Below, piece by piece: positions 63,144 through 64,000 of a stretch of 64,000 nt of DNA (positions are counted from its first letter, which is position 1; each line of letters starts with the position of its first letter). A program made the position numbers and the translations under genes. Location of the stretch: positions 1-64,000 of the forward strand of contig NZ_JBHSGG010000033.1 in the NCBI RefSeq assembly GCF_042654365.1. Reading direction: 5' to 3'. Under the pieces are notes generated by a model. It was not told the origin of the DNA, did not search any database, and worked only from the letters and a program-made list of their open reading frames with translations. The stretch is from Coralloluteibacterium thermophilum. Its GTDB lineage: Bacteria; Pseudomonadota; Gammaproteobacteria; Xanthomonadales; Xanthomonadaceae.

Positions 63144-63988
63144 GCCGGCTGCTGCTGATCTGCGCGCTGGCCCTCGCCGGCACGGCCGCGGCGCCCGTGG
63201 CGCCCGCGCGGGCCGAGGCGGCGGCACGGACCGGGGCGGTCACCTTCCCCGCGACGGCCTCGCAGGGCGCGCTGGTGTTCGGCCGCGTGCCCCAGGGCAG
63301 CCGCGTCGAGCACGCCGGGCGGAGCCTCCGCGTCAGCCCCTGGGGCACGGTGGTGTTCGGGATCGGTCGCGACGCCAGCGGGCACGTGGAGGTCCGCGTG
63401 ACGCCGCCCACAGGCACGAGCGAGACCGTGCGCATCGCCATCGCGCCCCGCGACTGGCCCGTGCAGCGGGTGGACGGCGTGCCGCCGGCGACGGTCGAGC
63501 CGCCGCCGGCCATCGCCGAGCGGATCCGCCGCGAGCAGGCACGCGTCGCCGCGGCGCGCACGCGCGACGACGACCGCACCGACTTCGCGCGGCCCTTCAT
63601 CTGGCCGGTGGAAGGCCGGATCAGCGGGCGCTTCGGCAACCAGCGCGTCTACAACGGCAGGCCGGGCTCGCCGCACTCGGGAATGGACATCGCAGCGCCC
63701 ACCGGCACCCCGGTGAAGGCGCCGGCGGCGGGCATCGTCACCTTCGCCGACCCCGACCTCTACCTCACCGGCGGCACCGTGGTCATCGACCACGGCTTCG
63801 GCGTGAGCTCCAACTTCCTGCACCTCTCGCGCATCGACGTCGCCATGGGCGACCGGGTCGAGCAGGGGCAGGTCTTCGGCGCGGTCGGCGCGACCGGGCG
63901 GGCCACCGGGCCGCACCTGCACTGGGGCATGAACTGGTTCGACGTGCGCGTCGATCCGCTGCTGGTCCTGGAGCGGACCGGGAACTGA
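63140..63988 (+). CDS. M23 family metallopeptidase
   Basis: A 282-residue exported protein with a signal peptide (about 1-25, ARAEA) and an N-terminal beta domain (about 30-110). The LytM/M23 peptidase domain (about 150-275) has the zinc motif HSGMDIAAP (HxxxD) and the catalytic HLHWGM (HxH), so it should be an active endopeptidase cutting peptidoglycan crosslinks in the periplasm. It is translationally coupled to the dihydroorotase gene, and the reason for the pairing is not evident. The stop at 63988 lies 12 nt before the window end. Confidence 0.92.
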   Translation: MSRLLLICALALAGTAAAPVAPARAEAAARTGAVTFPATASQGALVFGRVPQGSRVEHAGRSLRVSPWGTVVFGIGRDASGHVEVRVTPPTGTSETVRIAIAPRDWPVQRVDGVPPATVEPPPAIAERIRREQARVAAARTRDDDRTDFARPFIWPVEGRISGRFGNQRVYNGRPGSPHSGMDIAAPTGTPVKAPAAGIVTFADPDLYLTGGTVVIDHGFGVSSNFLHLSRIDVAMGDRVEQGQVFGAVGATGRATGPHLHWGMNWFDVRVDPLLVLERTGN

Positions 63989-64000
63989 GCCGCCGGCCGC

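Overview
The window is a very GC-rich (roughly 70 percent), densely packed chromosomal segment of a gammaproteobacterium that I place in the Xanthomonadales/Lysobacterales, probably Xanthomonadaceae (inference). The strongest marker is the arginine operon: argF' (N-acetylornithine carbamoyltransferase type), argG, argE, a fused N-acetylglutamate kinase/synthase argB, argC and argH followed by proB and proA. That order and the acetyl-citrulline route are typical of Xanthomonas and relatives. Supporting marks are a TrpR-related regulator heading the his operon, a DksA with a long Lys/Ala/Pro tail and a degenerate zinc site, and YajQ. I see no prophage, insertion sequence, CRISPR array or integron; this is a core-genome neighbourhood.

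Layout. 1-2.5 kb: tRNA-Val, arsC, tRNA-Leu and three small genes including a hemerythrin. 2.6-5.3 kb: gyrA on the minus strand. 5.5-10.5 kb: part of a leucine catabolism operon (liuC, liuD, a lipoprotein gene with an apparent frameshift, liuE) and an acetyltransferase. 10.7-14.4 kb: short-chain dehydrogenase, EF-P-like EfpL, Nudix hydrolase, amino acid permease. 14.6-16.1 kb: rmuC. 16.3-19.6 kb: methionine salvage mtnB-mtnD-mtnC, translationally coupled to a membrane C13-type cysteine peptidase. 19.7-24.1 kb: yajQ, a GH3 glycosidase behind a LacI-type operator, and a secreted metallophosphoesterase. 24.2-31.8 kb: complete his operon, regulator-hisG-D-C-B-H-A-F-IE, almost every junction overlapping. 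32-37.5 kb: RcnB-like protein, DUF892 ferritin-like protein, pdxY, a long histidine ammonia-lyase-like gene, hisS. 37.6-43.7 kb: an oxygen-response block with an FNR/Anr-type regulator, cydDC, an Anr box, an orphan cydX and hemN. 43.8-46.2 kb: tRNA-Pro, a CYP152-type P450, a DUF72 gene. 46.2-56.4 kb: proA-proB-argH-argC-(GNAT remnant)-argB-argE-argG-argF'. 56.7-64 kb: glycine-zipper protein, cysS, sufE, phospholipase A, dksA, yidD, dihydroorotase and an M23 peptidase.

Most interesting observations. (1) The 5' leader of argF' looks like a classical ribosome-dependent attenuator: an arginine-rich leader ORF, a 7-nt segment inside its last codons that can pair with the 5' arm of a terminator hairpin, and that hairpin about 50 nt before the argF' start. 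I know of no described arginine attenuator of this kind in proteobacteria. (2) At least seven intergenic sites carry heptamer-phased G-rich arrays, usually followed by a C-rich array of the complementary type so that the pair can fold back; one is a perfect 20-bp inverted repeat. (3) A 38-codon cydX sits alone behind a perfect TTGAT-N4-ATCAA box, overlaps hemN, and has no cydA or cydB beside it. (4) The gene between argB and argC is an in-frame, internally deleted acetyltransferase that carries a perfect 30-bp tandem duplication and is still coupled to its neighbours.

Start sites, motifs and hairpins were read by eye. Family names rest on recognised motifs and known protein sequences, not on database searches.
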